64,000 nt of DNA from Pukyongia sp963768085 (GCA_963768085.1 CAVYGO010000002.1:1-64000), one strand, 5' to 3'. Counted from the stretch's first letter, positions 1-10,030 are shown. The notes: generated by a model not told the origin, from the sequence alone. Translations and numbers: made by a program.

Positions 1-367
1 TTACGTTTGGATGTTCCTTATTCATAATACTTCATTTTTTGTTGACTAAATTCTTCGCATTTATATGCGTTAGGAGCAATCAATTAAATTAAATAATCCT
101 CTTCTTTTAGGCAATGATTTTAGTCAATTTACGGTCGGAAGTCAGAAGTCAGAAATCAGAAGTCAGAAGTGATTTTCTAAGATGACAGGACCCTGAGTAT
201 TTCGAGCGTAGAGAGAAATGTATCGATGGGTCGAAGAACCGGAAGTCATAAGCTGCGAGACAAGTGGCACAAGGCATTAATAAGGATATGAAATTCCAAA
301 AATTAATTTATTGGTCTTTGAGTATTGAGATATATTAATGTAATGGAAATAGGGGTCTCTCGAAGAT
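1..367. other. Intergenic region at window edge
   Basis: No convincing coding region was found on either strand in this stretch of about 370 bases. It is AT-rich at the left and contains a short tandem heptamer repeat (described separately). The flanking gene on the right is convergent with it, so this may be a 3' region between two genes whose left partner lies outside the window. Confidence 0.6.
137..170. repeat. Short tandem heptamer repeat (about 5 copies of AGAAGTC)
   Basis: Five consecutive copies of a 7-base unit are visible: GGAAGTC, AGAAGTC, AGAAATC, AGAAGTC and a final partial AGAAGT. Copies differ by single bases. A further GGAAGTC-like unit occurs near position 241. It lies in non-coding DNA, so it may be a slippage-prone simple repeat. 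No function is assigned. Confidence 0.75.
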
Positions 368-1123
368 CTACCTCAAGATCATTTCACCACTACTTGCAGC
401 CATGTAACCCCCAATTGCTCCCAGTATATTGATGATGCAATGAATGAGGATACCCAGATAGACATTTTTCTTGCGCCACACAATATAGCTAAGGATAATA
501 CCTACTGCAATGATCGCGAAATAGTTATGGGGTTGCCAGAAATGATACAGCCCAAAGAGCAGGCCATTTAAAACAGGCGCCCAGCCTTTCAGGTAGGCCA
601 TCCTGGGCAGCAGGTACCCCCGGAAAAACAATTCTTCGGCCACAGGCCCTACGATACCATCAATAACTATCGCTACAAGAAAGATATTGGCAACTACTTC
701 AGGTCCCGATGCCCCGTAAGCCGGATTGAAGTACCACTCGGGTAACCAGTTGAATACAGTTTCCTTCAGGTACAGACCTACCGGGTACAGCGGAACATAG
801 ATAAGCAAACAGCCTACAACACCCAGAATGGTCCAAAAAGCGTACTGCCTGAAACTCAATTTTTCTGTATATCGAATGGCAGAACGTATGCTGAATGATC
901 CACTGCGGCTTTTTCCGACAAAGCCTAAATGAAGAATGGCGATTGGTGCCAGGATCAAAAGCTCCACAGCTAACAAGGCGGCCATTCCAGGATAGCCATT
1001 AGCGACGAAGACATCGCTAAGGATGATATAACCTAAAGCTATAAGAATCCCTGGGTAAAAATGATAGAGGAGTTGCTTTTTAAGTGTAAGTTGGTCGGAG
1101 TATTCTGTGATGTTTGCTTCCAT
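368..1123 (-). CDS. CPBP family intramembrane metalloprotease
   Basis: Predicted polytopic membrane protein of 251 residues in the CPBP/CAAX-protease (Abi) family, whose members are glutamate- and histidine-dependent proteases embedded in the membrane. The three family motifs are present and in order: EELFFR (about residues 163-168), FGLYH (about 190-194) and HCIIN (about 228-232), all in the C-terminal half among hydrophobic helices. The ATG at 1123 is preferred over an upstream in-frame TTG at 1150, which would add nine polar residues. It lies 110 bases downstream of a membrane-bound AraC regulator on the same strand, so the two may share a transcript. The substrate is unknown; CaaX processing as such is not expected in bacteria. 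Confidence 0.88.
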   Translation of the reverse strand: MEANITEYSDQLTLKKQLLYHFYPGILIALGYIILSDVFVANGYPGMAALLAVELLILAPIAILHLGFVGKSRSGSFSIRSAIRYTEKLSFRQYAFWTILGVVGCLLIYVPLYPVGLYLKETVFNWLPEWYFNPAYGASGPEVVANIFLVAIVIDGIVGPVAEELFFRGYLLPRMAYLKGWAPVLNGLLFGLYHFWQPHNYFAIIAVGIILSYIVWRKKNVYLGILIHCIINILGAIGGYMAASSGEMILR

Positions 1124-1233
1124 GACGGTAGTTATTGATTTGGTAACCAAGGTCGTGAATGGACTTGAGTCTCACGACCGATTTCAGGAAGTCGAACGGA
1201 ATTTTTCCTTTAACTCACAGGAGGTGAGAGAAT

Positions 1234-2328
1234 CTAATTATGCTGCCTTTTGTATTCGGAAGGTGTGAGGCCGGTTTTGGCCTTGAACTGAGTATTGAAA
1301 GAAGATTTCGAGTTATATCCTACCTCGTACATTACTTCAAGAACGGTTAGCCGTGGATCTTTGTTTTCCTCAAAGATACGTTTGGCCTCCTCGATACGGT
1401 AGGAGTTCATCAGGTCGAAAAAGTTCTTGTTGAAGTGGTTGTTGATGACCGATGAGACCTTTTTCGGACTACTATTCACATGAATAGCCAGCTTTTCCAG
1501 GTTCATATCGGGATCCAGGTACACCTTTGAATCATCTAATGCCCGGCGGATAGCAGAAGCAATTCCCGTAAGCTCGTTCTTATCTAAATGTAATTCCCTG
1601 CCTGATGTCATTTTTCCGGCGGTGAGCAGGGAAGGTTGGTCAAGCACTTTAAAAATGATCCTGGCCATGAAGATCACTATAACGCTAGCAAGAACCGGAA
1701 GGGCAAATTGGAAATGGATTTTGTTTACAAACACCTGCAGAAGGCTGGCTACTATTGAAAGAATAACGATCAGGCTGAATGAATTAAGGATCAGGTAGAG
1801 CCATTCAAGTGTTATATTCGAATAATAACCTTTTAATTCCTGATAAGCTGCTTTTATGCTCAATCTCGAAGCTACAATGTAGGCGAAAAATTGAATGTAC
1901 ACGGCCACAAGAAAAACCATACTACCAGAGGTAGGTTCGAAGCTGATAACTTCCGACAAGATTTCAGATTTTACAGCCGTTGGTTGCAGGTGGTAGCTGA
2001 ATAGCAGGATCAGCATGAATAGTATGAAAGGCAAGAGGTGAAGCAGGGACTTAATGGAAAGCCGAAATTCCGAAAACTGAATAGACTTGGTGTACCAGAG
2101 GAGTAAGGGCCCGTATAAAAATACAAAAGGGTCTGTCCAAAAGGCCCAGTTTGGATTCGAAATAAAGCTTCCGTTTAGCAAAAGAATACCATCGATAAAA
2201 TCAATGCCCCATAAAAGAAAGAACAAGCCCAGGAACATGTTTGCCTTTCTATTGCCACGTTTGCTTAGGAGCAGGTAAGATCCTAAAAGAAAGAAGAGAG
2301 CTGCACAAACAGAGGAGACTATGATCAC
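1234..2328 (-). CDS. AraC family regulator with N-terminal multi-TM domain
   Basis: Protein of 364 residues with about seven hydrophobic segments in residues 1-225, followed by a cytoplasmic C-terminal AraC-type double helix-turn-helix (about 265-362). The second HTH ends with the family signature around VGYNSKSSFNTQFK and GLTPSEYK. This architecture is common in Flavobacteriia and suggests a membrane-tethered or membrane-sensing transcription factor. The start codon appears to be GTG at 2328, because the first transmembrane helix begins immediately after it and no ATG lies close by. The downstream CPBP protease gene on the same strand could be a partner, for example releasing or modulating the regulator; that is speculation from proximity only. 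Confidence 0.88.
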   Translation of the reverse strand: MIIVSSVCAALFFLLGSYLLLSKRGNRKANMFLGLFFLLWGIDFIDGILLLNGSFISNPNWAFWTDPFVFLYGPLLLWYTKSIQFSEFRLSIKSLLHLLPFILFMLILLFSYHLQPTAVKSEILSEVISFEPTSGSMVFLVAVYIQFFAYIVASRLSIKAAYQELKGYYSNITLEWLYLILNSFSLIVILSIVASLLQVFVNKIHFQFALPVLASVIVIFMARIIFKVLDQPSLLTAGKMTSGRELHLDKNELTGIASAIRRALDDSKVYLDPDMNLEKLAIHVNSSPKKVSSVINNHFNKNFFDLMNSYRIEEAKRIFEENKDPRLTVLEVMYEVGYNSKSSFNTQFKAKTGLTPSEYKRQHN

Positions 2329-2597
2329 AAATGCAATTTAATGAAACCCGGGCCAATTTTCTGTAATTAACCTAAAATTCCCTTGCGAAACGTTACAGAT
2401 AATTGAAGATGAATCCCCATTCGGATTGTGGAGACATTCTGCTTAACAAGTAATCCCAATTCGTCCTGTATGGAAATCCGAACTATGAAACCTTCCTTAA
2501 GACTCTACCTGTCGAATGTTAAGATTTTTACAAATAGGGATCAAATTGTTTAAGGTTTATTTATTTTCGTTTAACATTGCTTAATTTATTAACAACC

Positions 2598-3437
2598 ATG
2601 AAATCAATCTTCTACACAGCGTTGGCGTTCTCCTTTATCTTTTTGGTATCATTTACGCCCAATCCCCAGGAATTCCAGGGACAGGCTTTTTATTATTCCA
2701 AGTCGAAAATGGAACTGGGAAACTGGGGCGCACGAATGAGCGAAGCCCAAAAGAAACAGGTCTATCAGCGACTTAAGAACCGCCTCAACAAAACATACGT
2801 TCTTACCTTCAACAAAACAGAATCCACGTTCAGGGAAGAAGACCAGATCGATGCTATTGCAGGTGCTACCGATTCCTGGGGGAATAACTTTTCCAGGGGG
2901 GAGCAGTACAAGAACGTGCAAGAGGATCTCCTGGTCCAAAGCCAGGAATTCTACGGCAAGAAATTCTTAGTGAAAGATAAATTACAGGCTATCGAATGGA
3001 AGATGGGTTCCGATTCCAAACAAATAGGTCAGTACACCTGCTTCAAGGCAACGGCCTCCATACCCTCCGATGAACTTGCGTGGTACGACTTCTCATGGGG
3101 TGACCTGCGGCGTGAAGCTGCAAATGATACGGCCGATGCTGCAACGGGTGAGGCTGCAGAGCCTGAGATCGCCATGACCGAAGTGGAAGCCTGGTATACA
3201 TTACAGATCCCCGTAAGCCATGGTCCGGCAGAATACTGGGGACTGCCGGGACTTATCCTGGAAGTAAGTGCGGGTAATACCACTATGCTGTGTTCCAAGG
3301 TGGTGATGAACCCCAAGGAGACCATCAAAATAGAGGCTCCGGACAAGGGGAAGGAGATCACAAAAATGGAGTATCAATCCACAGTCCGCAGTAAAATGCA
3401 GGAAATGATGGATAACCGCGGTCGCAGAAGAAATTGA
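2598..3437 (+). CDS. GLPGLI family secreted protein
   Basis: Protein of 279 residues with an N-terminal signal peptide, starting at the ATG at 2598 (an in-frame TTG at 2577 would disturb the signal peptide). The diagnostic GLPGLI motif is visible at about residues 215-220 in the context EYWGLPGLILEVS. The family (TIGR01200) is restricted to Bacteroidota and is exported; its function is not established. Methionine- and glutamine-rich stretches precede a basic C-terminus. The next gene, 49 bases downstream on the same strand, encodes a CarboxypepD_reg/beta-barrel outer membrane protein. This is a recurring pairing in Flavobacteriia and suggests that the two act together at the outer membrane. 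Confidence 0.9.
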   Translation: MKSIFYTALAFSFIFLVSFTPNPQEFQGQAFYYSKSKMELGNWGARMSEAQKKQVYQRLKNRLNKTYVLTFNKTESTFREEDQIDAIAGATDSWGNNFSRGEQYKNVQEDLLVQSQEFYGKKFLVKDKLQAIEWKMGSDSKQIGQYTCFKATASIPSDELAWYDFSWGDLRREAANDTADAATGEAAEPEIAMTEVEAWYTLQIPVSHGPAEYWGLPGLILEVSAGNTTMLCSKVVMNPKETIKIEAPDKGKEITKMEYQSTVRSKMQEMMDNRGRRRN

Positions 3438-3486
3438 TCATTCCTGGCTTCTATATCTTCACTCAACCATCAAGCTAACTGTTACT

Positions 3487-6201
3487 ATGAAAAAGATCTT
3501 CGGCCTCGTTCTGCTTCTTGTGGCGTGTAATTCCTTCGCCCAGGTTACGCTGAAAGGTGTGGTCAAGGACAGCGTGAACAACCCGTTGGAACTGGCCAAT
3601 GTGGTGGCCTTTAACCAGGCGACAAACACTTTGGAAAAGTATGCCATTACAGACCGGGAAGGCAGGTATTCGTTAAAACTTGTCGCTAACCGTACCTACA
3701 AGTTGCAGGTTAGCTATATCGGCAAACAGACGCTGGAAGAAACACTAACCACCCTGGAGAGTGATATTACAAAAGACTTCACCTTACTGGCAAACAATAC
3801 CCTGGATGAGGTGGAGATCATCTATGAGATGCCGGTGGTGGTTAGGGGTGATACGCTGATATACAATGCCGATTCCTTCAATACCGGCACCGAACGGAAA
3901 CTGGGAGATGTGCTGGAGAATTTACCGGGTGTGGAGATCAACGAGGACGGACAGGTGGAAGTAGAAGGCAAGGTGGTGAACAAGATTATGGTGAATGGTA
4001 AGGATTTTTTTGACGGAGATACCAAAATAGCGACCCAAAATATTCCATCCAATGCCGTTTCCAAAGTTCAGGTGTTGCGAAATTATTCGGAAGTGGGACA
4101 ATTAAGCGGTGTGCGAAATAACCAGGATAATGTGGCCCTTAATATCAAACTAAAAGAAGGGAAAGAGAACTTTTGGTTTGGTAATGTTACCGCCGGTGGG
4201 GGAGCCTCACCGGATAACGAATTGTATTTACTACAGCCGAAGCTGTTCTATTACAGTCCGAAGTACAGTATTAATTTTATCGGCGATCTGAACAATACCG
4301 GGGAAGTAGCCTTGTCACGACGTGATATAAGAGGTTTTGGCGGGGGTTTCCGGACAGCCGGCAGGAGTAGTGGAACCGATATAAACCTGGGTGATAACAG
4401 CCTTAATTTCCTTACCAGCCAGGGAAACGCCCTGGAGATCGAGAGCAAGCTCGCCACGGGTAACTTCAGCTATTCGCCCAGTCAGAACCTGGACCTGAGC
4501 GGGTTTATTATTTTCAACAGCAGCAGAATTATTTCCAAAGAGAACAGTTTTGTGCAATACACGAATCCCGAGTTGGGTATTCCCGATGAAGCTACGGAAC
4601 AGAGGAGCAGGGAGCGTTCCGACCAGGGACTGGGAAAACTAAGTGTGTCCTATCAACCCAACGTGAACAATCAACTCGACTATGATATCCTGGGACGAAT
4701 TTCGAAGGATTCGCAAGATCAATTCCTGTTTTCATCTGTCGTTGGAAATACAGTACAGTTCGATGAGGTAATGCCTTTCAGTATTAATCAGAATCTGAAC
4801 TATTACTACACCCTGAATGAGAATAATATTTTCGCATTCGAAGCGCAGCATCTTATTAAAGATGAAGATCCCTTCTACAATGCTATACTGGAAAACGACC
4901 CGGATGTGGAAGGTGCCTTTGACACCACTGCGGAAGCCCTCGGACTAGATACGACCTTACCCACCTACGACCTTGGGCAGGACAGACGCATAAAATCTAA
5001 CCAGCTGGACGCCAAACTCGATCATTACTATATTATTAACCAAAGGAGCAATATCAACTTTACCTTCGGAACCATTCTGAGCCGTCAGGAATTCAATTCG
5101 AACATCTTTCAGTTCTTATCGGACGGATCCACGTTCGAGCCAACGCCAACCTTCAATGACGGAAGAGCTACCAATGACACCGAGTATAACTTCAGGGATA
5201 TATACCTGGGCGCCCATTACAGGATTAAATCCGGAAAATTTACCGTTACACCGGGCTTCTCACTGCACGCCTACGGAAATAAGAATACCCAGTTCGGGGA
5301 AACCTTCGAAGACAACTTCTTTCGTGTATTACCGGATTTCGAAACCCGGATCCAGTTCAAGAAGAGTGAGGCCCTTACTGTGCGTTATGAAATGCGCAAT
5401 CAATTCACCGATATCACCCGTCTGGCGCGGGGATTGGTGTTGAATAATTTCAACGATATTCAATATGGTGAACCCGAATTGCAGAATGCCTTGTCGCACA
5501 ATGTGAGTTTGCTTTACAGCAGTTTTAACCTCTTTAATTATACGAATGTTTTCGCCAGAGCTGCATATACCAGCAATATTGATCAGATTCGAAATTTAAC
5601 CGATTTCGAGAGTGTGATACGTACGAGTACTTTTTTCAACTCAAGTTTCGCCGATGAGAACGTTAGTGTGTTTGGCCGGGTTCAACGAACCTTTGGTAAG
5701 TTGCAGGCCAGCCTTCGTGTAAGTTTTAACTATAGTAAGATCAATCAATTTATCCAGGGTACTCAATCGTTGAATGAGGGCTATACACAGACCTACACAC
5801 CTGGATTACGTACTAACTTCAAGGTGGCACCTAACATTAACCTGAGGTATCGCCTTAGCGTAACCGACAATAATCAGGGGGGAGGAAAGACAACATTTAT
5901 TACCAATGCGCCGTCTGTAGAAATTGACGCATACATCTGGAAAAAGGTCACGTTCCGCACCAATTACAGCTACACCAATCAGGACCTGGGAAATGGTGAA
6001 TCTCAGTCCTTCCAGAACTGGGACGCCAATATTTCCTATCGAAAGAATAGGGATGCCAAGTGGGAGTATGAACTACGAGCAACCAATATATTGAATATAG
6101 ATTCTCAGGTGAGAAACAGGGCGAATAATATCTCTGTATTTGCTTCAGAAACCTTTATTCAGCCACGTTTTCTTACTTTCCGTTTTGTCTACAACTTATA
6201 A
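3487..6201 (+). CDS. TonB-dependent-receptor-like outer membrane beta-barrel protein
   Basis: Protein of 904 residues with a signal peptide ending around SFAQ (residue 19). A carboxypeptidase-regulatory-like beta-sandwich follows at about 20-105 (VTLKGVVKDSVNNPLELANV), then a plug-like region (about 135-225, with GDVLENLPGVEI), then a long region of alternating aromatic and polar strands up to a C-terminal Phe/Tyr-rich strand ending YNL. This matches the outer membrane beta-barrel family that accompanies GLPGLI proteins. No clear TonB box is seen, so energy-coupled transport is not certain. It probably forms an operon with the GLPGLI gene 49 bases upstream. The substrate is unknown; no SusD-like partner is present. 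Confidence 0.88.
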   Translation: MKKIFGLVLLLVACNSFAQVTLKGVVKDSVNNPLELANVVAFNQATNTLEKYAITDREGRYSLKLVANRTYKLQVSYIGKQTLEETLTTLESDITKDFTLLANNTLDEVEIIYEMPVVVRGDTLIYNADSFNTGTERKLGDVLENLPGVEINEDGQVEVEGKVVNKIMVNGKDFFDGDTKIATQNIPSNAVSKVQVLRNYSEVGQLSGVRNNQDNVALNIKLKEGKENFWFGNVTAGGGASPDNELYLLQPKLFYYSPKYSINFIGDLNNTGEVALSRRDIRGFGGGFRTAGRSSGTDINLGDNSLNFLTSQGNALEIESKLATGNFSYSPSQNLDLSGFIIFNSSRIISKENSFVQYTNPELGIPDEATEQRSRERSDQGLGKLSVSYQPNVNNQLDYDILGRISKDSQDQFLFSSVVGNTVQFDEVMPFSINQNLNYYYTLNENNIFAFEAQHLIKDEDPFYNAILENDPDVEGAFDTTAEALGLDTTLPTYDLGQDRRIKSNQLDAKLDHYYIINQRSNINFTFGTILSRQEFNSNIFQFLSDGSTFEPTPTFNDGRATNDTEYNFRDIYLGAHYRIKSGKFTVTPGFSLHAYGNKNTQFGETFEDNFFRVLPDFETRIQFKKSEALTVRYEMRNQFTDITRLARGLVLNNFNDIQYGEPELQNALSHNVSLLYSSFNLFNYTNVFARAAYTSNIDQIRNLTDFESVIRTSTFFNSSFADENVSVFGRVQRTFGKLQASLRVSFNYSKINQFIQGTQSLNEGYTQTYTPGLRTNFKVAPNINLRYRLSVTDNNQGGGKTTFITNAPSVEIDAYIWKKVTFRTNYSYTNQDLGNGESQSFQNWDANISYRKNRDAKWEYELRATNILNIDSQVRNRANNISVFASETFIQPRFLTFRFVYNL

Positions 6202-6343
6202 TTTAAGCAACACCGGGGTTAAGAATTCGTATCCGTCGGTTTAATCAAAGCAGGTTAGTAGTATAGCAACATACCAGCAAACAATCACAGATTACCACGG
6301 AAATCGATCTTGAGGCTACCAATGCCAGGTCGTCATGGACAAA

Positions 6344-6853
6344 TTACAATTCGGCCGATCCTTCAGCCATTTCTTTAATGGATTCTGCCGGAGCCGGAGG
6401 TTCGGGTACTGGCATACTGCTGTTCCAGATATCGTTGTGAAATTTCCAAACACCCTCTACTTTTTTCCAGATACCGATGAACTTTCCTTTATCGATCAAA
6501 CTTCCATCGGCAGCATATATCTCGAAGGTTCCATTCTCGATTGCCGTATCTCCATAGGCTGTGGCCGTGTCTGTATGAATCACCCCAGAACCAAGACCTG
6601 CGTCAAAACCGGCTTGCCAGAACGCTTGTATGTTTTCGGCTCCTGTAATAGCTTCACTTTGCGGAGGATACAGAGTTGCGTCACTACTGTAAACCGCTGT
6701 TAGTCTTGCAGCATCATGGGCGTCGAATGCGGCCATAAACTCTACATTCGCAGCACGGATCTCTTCGGTGACATCTGTGGGACCTCCCTGCGCACATGAG
6801 GCCAGGATGATCACCGACAGTAACAAAATTGCTTTTAAAAGATGTTGTTTCAT
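6344..6853 (-). CDS. NTF2-like (DUF4440/SnoaL-like) lipoprotein
   Basis: Protein of 169 residues with a lipoprotein signal peptide; the lipobox LASC places the modified cysteine at residue 20. The mature part (about 30-150) has the NTF2-like alpha/beta cone pattern of the DUF4440/YybH group: an N-terminal helix with a FMAAFDAHDAARL segment, then alternating strands ending in a WKFHNDIWNSS motif. Members of this fold bind small ligands or have ketosteroid-isomerase-like activity, but no catalytic assignment can be made here. It stands alone, convergent with the barrel gene on the left. Confidence 0.8.
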   Translation of the reverse strand: MKQHLLKAILLLSVIILASCAQGGPTDVTEEIRAANVEFMAAFDAHDAARLTAVYSSDATLYPPQSEAITGAENIQAFWQAGFDAGLGSGVIHTDTATAYGDTAIENGTFEIYAADGSLIDKGKFIGIWKKVEGVWKFHNDIWNSSMPVPEPPAPAESIKEMAEGSAEL

Positions 6854-6955
6854 TGAATTGAAAATTTATGGGTTAGCAGGGTAAAAATAATTAATAAATC
6901 CGTGGGAGGTGTGTCCGAATATTCTGTCTCATCATAGCGATTCGAGTTCTCCTGG

Positions 6956-8287
6956 TTAATTATTGAAATACGCAGTATTGGCTCCACCGTTCTGAACGGT
7001 TTCCAGTCGATCCTTGAAGATGTTAGTGGTGGGAAGGTCCCCTTTCCGGGTGTAGATCTCTTTCAGGGCGATGAGGGTACTGATATCGTTAGGATTAATG
7101 GACTCTGCCTTCTGAAAGTAGGGGAGTGCCTGGTCGAAGATAGCCATAATTTGTGCCTGTTTCTTTTCATACTTTTTCATTCCTTCTGAAGATATATCTT
7201 CACCTAAAACCATTAAAACCTTTGTTTCCATGGCCGCCTTGTTGTAATAAAGGGCTCCTATGCTATAATTAGACAAGGGGTTGCCGGGATCTTTCGCGAG
7301 ACCTTGATTATAGTATTCCAGCGCATTATTAAAGTACAAATTTACGTGGTCGGGGTCGCCACCTTGTGCTTCCCGTTGGTATAGATTATCGTATACATTG
7401 CCCAGGGTGTTATACAAAGAAACATTGGCTGGTTCTTTTTCTATGGCCGATTTAAGCTTTGTTACCAGTTCCTCCAGTTGGTTCGTCTTAAGGAAATGAT
7501 TGATCTCCGCGAAGAGCAGGCTTACGTCATCCGGGTATATCTTTCTGCCTTCCTCGAGATATTTATAGGCATCCTTGATAGCTGCACCCTCTTCAGCCGC
7601 AGTAATGTTATACAGGGCTTCATAGATCATTGGTTTATCAAATTTCTTTTTATATAGCTCTTCAAAAAGCTCTTTCGCCTCGCTATTCATTTGCGCGTTG
7701 AATGCCGCCAGGCCGGCGATATACAATTGTTCGTTGTAGTCTTCTTCCTTATCCAGGGCGCTTTCGGCACCGGCATCTTTCAGCACATTATGCGCTTCTA
7801 CTACCCCTAAAAACAAATTATAAGCACCTTGATAATCGCCATCGTCGAAATTAAATATACCAGTATTAGTCAAATTAGACTGTACCTTGCGTATTCCTTT
7901 CATAGCATCGTTGGTCTCGTAATTTTTCTGAGCCAGCTTCTTTGCTTTTTTATACGCATCAAAGGCCGTAAGAGAAGGGTATTGCCGTTTTGGAAGTTCT
8001 GATGCATCGCCGATGCCGGTACTTCTAATGATCATTTGTTGTGTAGCGATCTCGTTGTAGATATCGCCGCGCAACAGCCATAAGGAGGCCTCATTGGTGA
8101 TTTCACCATCTCTTGTTGCCGCGTCTATGTTGTCCGTTGCTTCTACCAGTTTTGACTTGTCGCTTTGATTGATTAAGAAAATGTTATAGGCTTTTTTGGC
8201 GTTTGTTAACTTGTCTAAACCATTTTGTGCGCTCAACGGACAGGCCATCAAAATGGCAATGATTATTAATGAGATCTTAATTTTCAT
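6956..8287 (-). CDS. Secreted tetratricopeptide repeat protein
   Basis: Protein of 443 residues with a signal peptide (cleavage near LSAQN, residue 21). The rest is helical with recurring TPR-type helix pairs. Clear ones are around residues 285-345 (ANVSLYNTLGNVYDNLYQ, then ALEYYNQGLAKDPGNPLSNY) and 385-425 (ALPYFQKAESINPNDISTL). TPR proteins act as protein-protein adaptors; after export this one would work in the periplasm or on the outer membrane. The gene lies 81 bases downstream of the T9SS lipase-like gene on the same strand, but nothing else indicates a functional link. The specific role is unknown. Confidence 0.82.
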   Translation of the reverse strand: MKIKISLIIIAILMACPLSAQNGLDKLTNAKKAYNIFLINQSDKSKLVEATDNIDAATRDGEITNEASLWLLRGDIYNEIATQQMIIRSTGIGDASELPKRQYPSLTAFDAYKKAKKLAQKNYETNDAMKGIRKVQSNLTNTGIFNFDDGDYQGAYNLFLGVVEAHNVLKDAGAESALDKEEDYNEQLYIAGLAAFNAQMNSEAKELFEELYKKKFDKPMIYEALYNITAAEEGAAIKDAYKYLEEGRKIYPDDVSLLFAEINHFLKTNQLEELVTKLKSAIEKEPANVSLYNTLGNVYDNLYQREAQGGDPDHVNLYFNNALEYYNQGLAKDPGNPLSNYSIGALYYNKAAMETKVLMVLGEDISSEGMKKYEKKQAQIMAIFDQALPYFQKAESINPNDISTLIALKEIYTRKGDLPTTNIFKDRLETVQNGGANTAYFNN

Positions 8288-8368
8288 GATTTCTGAAGTT
8301 TACTTTATTAAAGCTCATTATAGCCCTATACTTTGTAGAATTAGGTAATTATCGTAAGTATCGATCGA

Positions 8369-10030
8369 TTAGCGCACTAAAAATTTCATACTGAAATCTC
8401 CGATCTCATCCTGAATATTCAGAAAATAGAGTCCTCTGCCAAGATTATGAGGCATCACGATCCTATTCGATGAAATATTCGCTGTTTGTGACAGCACTTC
8501 CTGACCTGTAACGTTAAATACCTTCAGACTTACGTTACTGTAATTAAGGGCCGGATCCAGACGTATCTCAATTGTTTCGGACACCGGATTCCTGGCAAGC
8601 TTGTAGCGATTTACAAGGTCGAAATCGGTATTTGCTAAAGATCCATTTCGAATTTCATCCAATGCAAATTGTGCACTGGCAGCGGTAACGGTCACATGTG
8701 GTTCGTTGATCGCCGGAATATAGGTGTTCACAAAAGGTGATGTGTGGATCCCACCTATATCGGGTGCTTCATACCAGTCATCTTCGTTATCTATTGCCAA
8801 CGCACTGATCACCGGAATAAAAGAATAGTCATCCTGGTTTAAGGCTGCAATAAACGCCACGATCACAGGATTGGTAGCCCCACCACCGCCCAGGGCAGCA
8901 GATATGTTAGATGTACCTCCGGGAGCGGCGTCCACACCGTCCGTAAAGGCGAATGATTGCGCGTTAGTGTCGTAGGAATCAACTGGAAACCCAAACAGGA
9001 AAGAGTCGAAACTGGTCACATTATTTGTCAAACCGGCTTCAGGAGTGAAACGAAGCACTACATCTGCAGTGGCACCACTTCCCAAATCCAGGGTAGTATC
9101 TACCACAAGCATTCCCGGATCTCCGGTTGTGGTACCTTGTGAGCTACCATTCACCATGGCAACGTTCCTCACGGTCTGTGGGAATCCAAGTGCGTCCAGT
9201 TCTGCCTGGAAGGCATCCCTGAAATTAGGAGCGCCTTCGGGTAGTAATTTTGCCGGATCCTGTAAATAGGTGGATCCTGCCTGTAGATGAGCTAACAGAT
9301 GATCGTACAGCATTTCTCTGGCTGCCGGTGAGTTCAGCACGTCCTCTACGATGGCAAGGGCATCAGGGTCACCCACCTGTTGAGCGAGGTAATTGATGAG
9401 ATATTGTAAGCTTATAGGAATATTGGCTCCGCGATGCGGAGAATCGAACGATATATAAAGCCGCGTCTCAGGATCGAGACTGTTCTGTTCCATAAAGGAC
9501 AGGGCGTATCGGGAGATGAGCCCTCCCATACTTGGACCGAGGACAACCAGTTCTTCATCGCCCACCTTCTGATCGTTCATCAGGTTGATCAGTTCAACCA
9601 GCACCATGGCATTTCGCTGAATATAATCGGCACCTCCATCTATGTCTTTGCCTCCTGTGGAGTATTGTGGCGCATTCAGGATAACAATATCGAATCCTTC
9701 GTCTCTTAGAATATCCGCAAGGTTGTCGCCACCAAAACTGAGACTGTTGTAGAGTCCGGCGATATCACGGCTATCGCCCGGGTCAAATCCGTCCAGGACT
9801 ATGATAGGTTTGTCGAAAATGCCATCCACATTGTCCACGAATATTTCGTATTCTCCTTCACCAAAATAGGCCTGGGTCTCTTCGTACCCCTGATATCCTA
9901 TAGTGGCTGTGATGGGTGTAATAACACTACGATTTTGAATGGGCCTGTCCGGAGAAGGACTCATAAACGTACTTTGGGCGAATCCTCCTATAGCAATTAT
10001 GCTGAGAAGTAGGGTAAAGGTATATTTCAT
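8369..10030 (-). CDS. T9SS-sorted alpha/beta hydrolase (lipase-like)
   Basis: Protein of 553 residues starting at the ATG at 10030, directly before a signal peptide (upstream in-frame codons to 10072 are unlikely to be translated). The first half is an alpha/beta hydrolase: an IIVLDGFDPGD strand, then the nucleophile elbow GPSMGG (serine about residue 167) followed by ISRYAL, as in triacylglycerol lipase/PGAP1-like proteins. The last 75 or so residues (ending MKFLVR) are a type IX secretion C-terminal sorting domain with the usual VFNVTGQEVLS and LGRGLYFLNI strands. It should therefore be exported through T9SS to the cell surface or medium. Lipid or ester substrates are likely but not proven. 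Confidence 0.86.
   Translation of the reverse strand: MKYTFTLLLSIIAIGGFAQSTFMSPSPDRPIQNRSVITPITATIGYQGYEETQAYFGEGEYEIFVDNVDGIFDKPIIVLDGFDPGDSRDIAGLYNSLSFGGDNLADILRDEGFDIVILNAPQYSTGGKDIDGGADYIQRNAMVLVELINLMNDQKVGDEELVVLGPSMGGLISRYALSFMEQNSLDPETRLYISFDSPHRGANIPISLQYLINYLAQQVGDPDALAIVEDVLNSPAAREMLYDHLLAHLQAGSTYLQDPAKLLPEGAPNFRDAFQAELDALGFPQTVRNVAMVNGSSQGTTTGDPGMLVVDTTLDLGSGATADVVLRFTPEAGLTNNVTSFDSFLFGFPVDSYDTNAQSFAFTDGVDAAPGGTSNISAALGGGGATNPVIVAFIAALNQDDYSFIPVISALAIDNEDDWYEAPDIGGIHTSPFVNTYIPAINEPHVTVTAASAQFALDEIRNGSLANTDFDLVNRYKLARNPVSETIEIRLDPALNYSNVSLKVFNVTGQEVLSQTANISSNRIVMPHNLGRGLYFLNIQDEIGDFSMKFLVR

Noticed and set aside
3029..3361. Minus-strand open frame of 110 codons opposite the GLPGLI gene
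   Set aside because: It is antisense to a recognised family protein and shows no motif or signal; a shadow frame.
6202..6343. Possible inverted repeats after the barrel gene
   Set aside because: Short matches only, without a T-run; not better than expected by chance.
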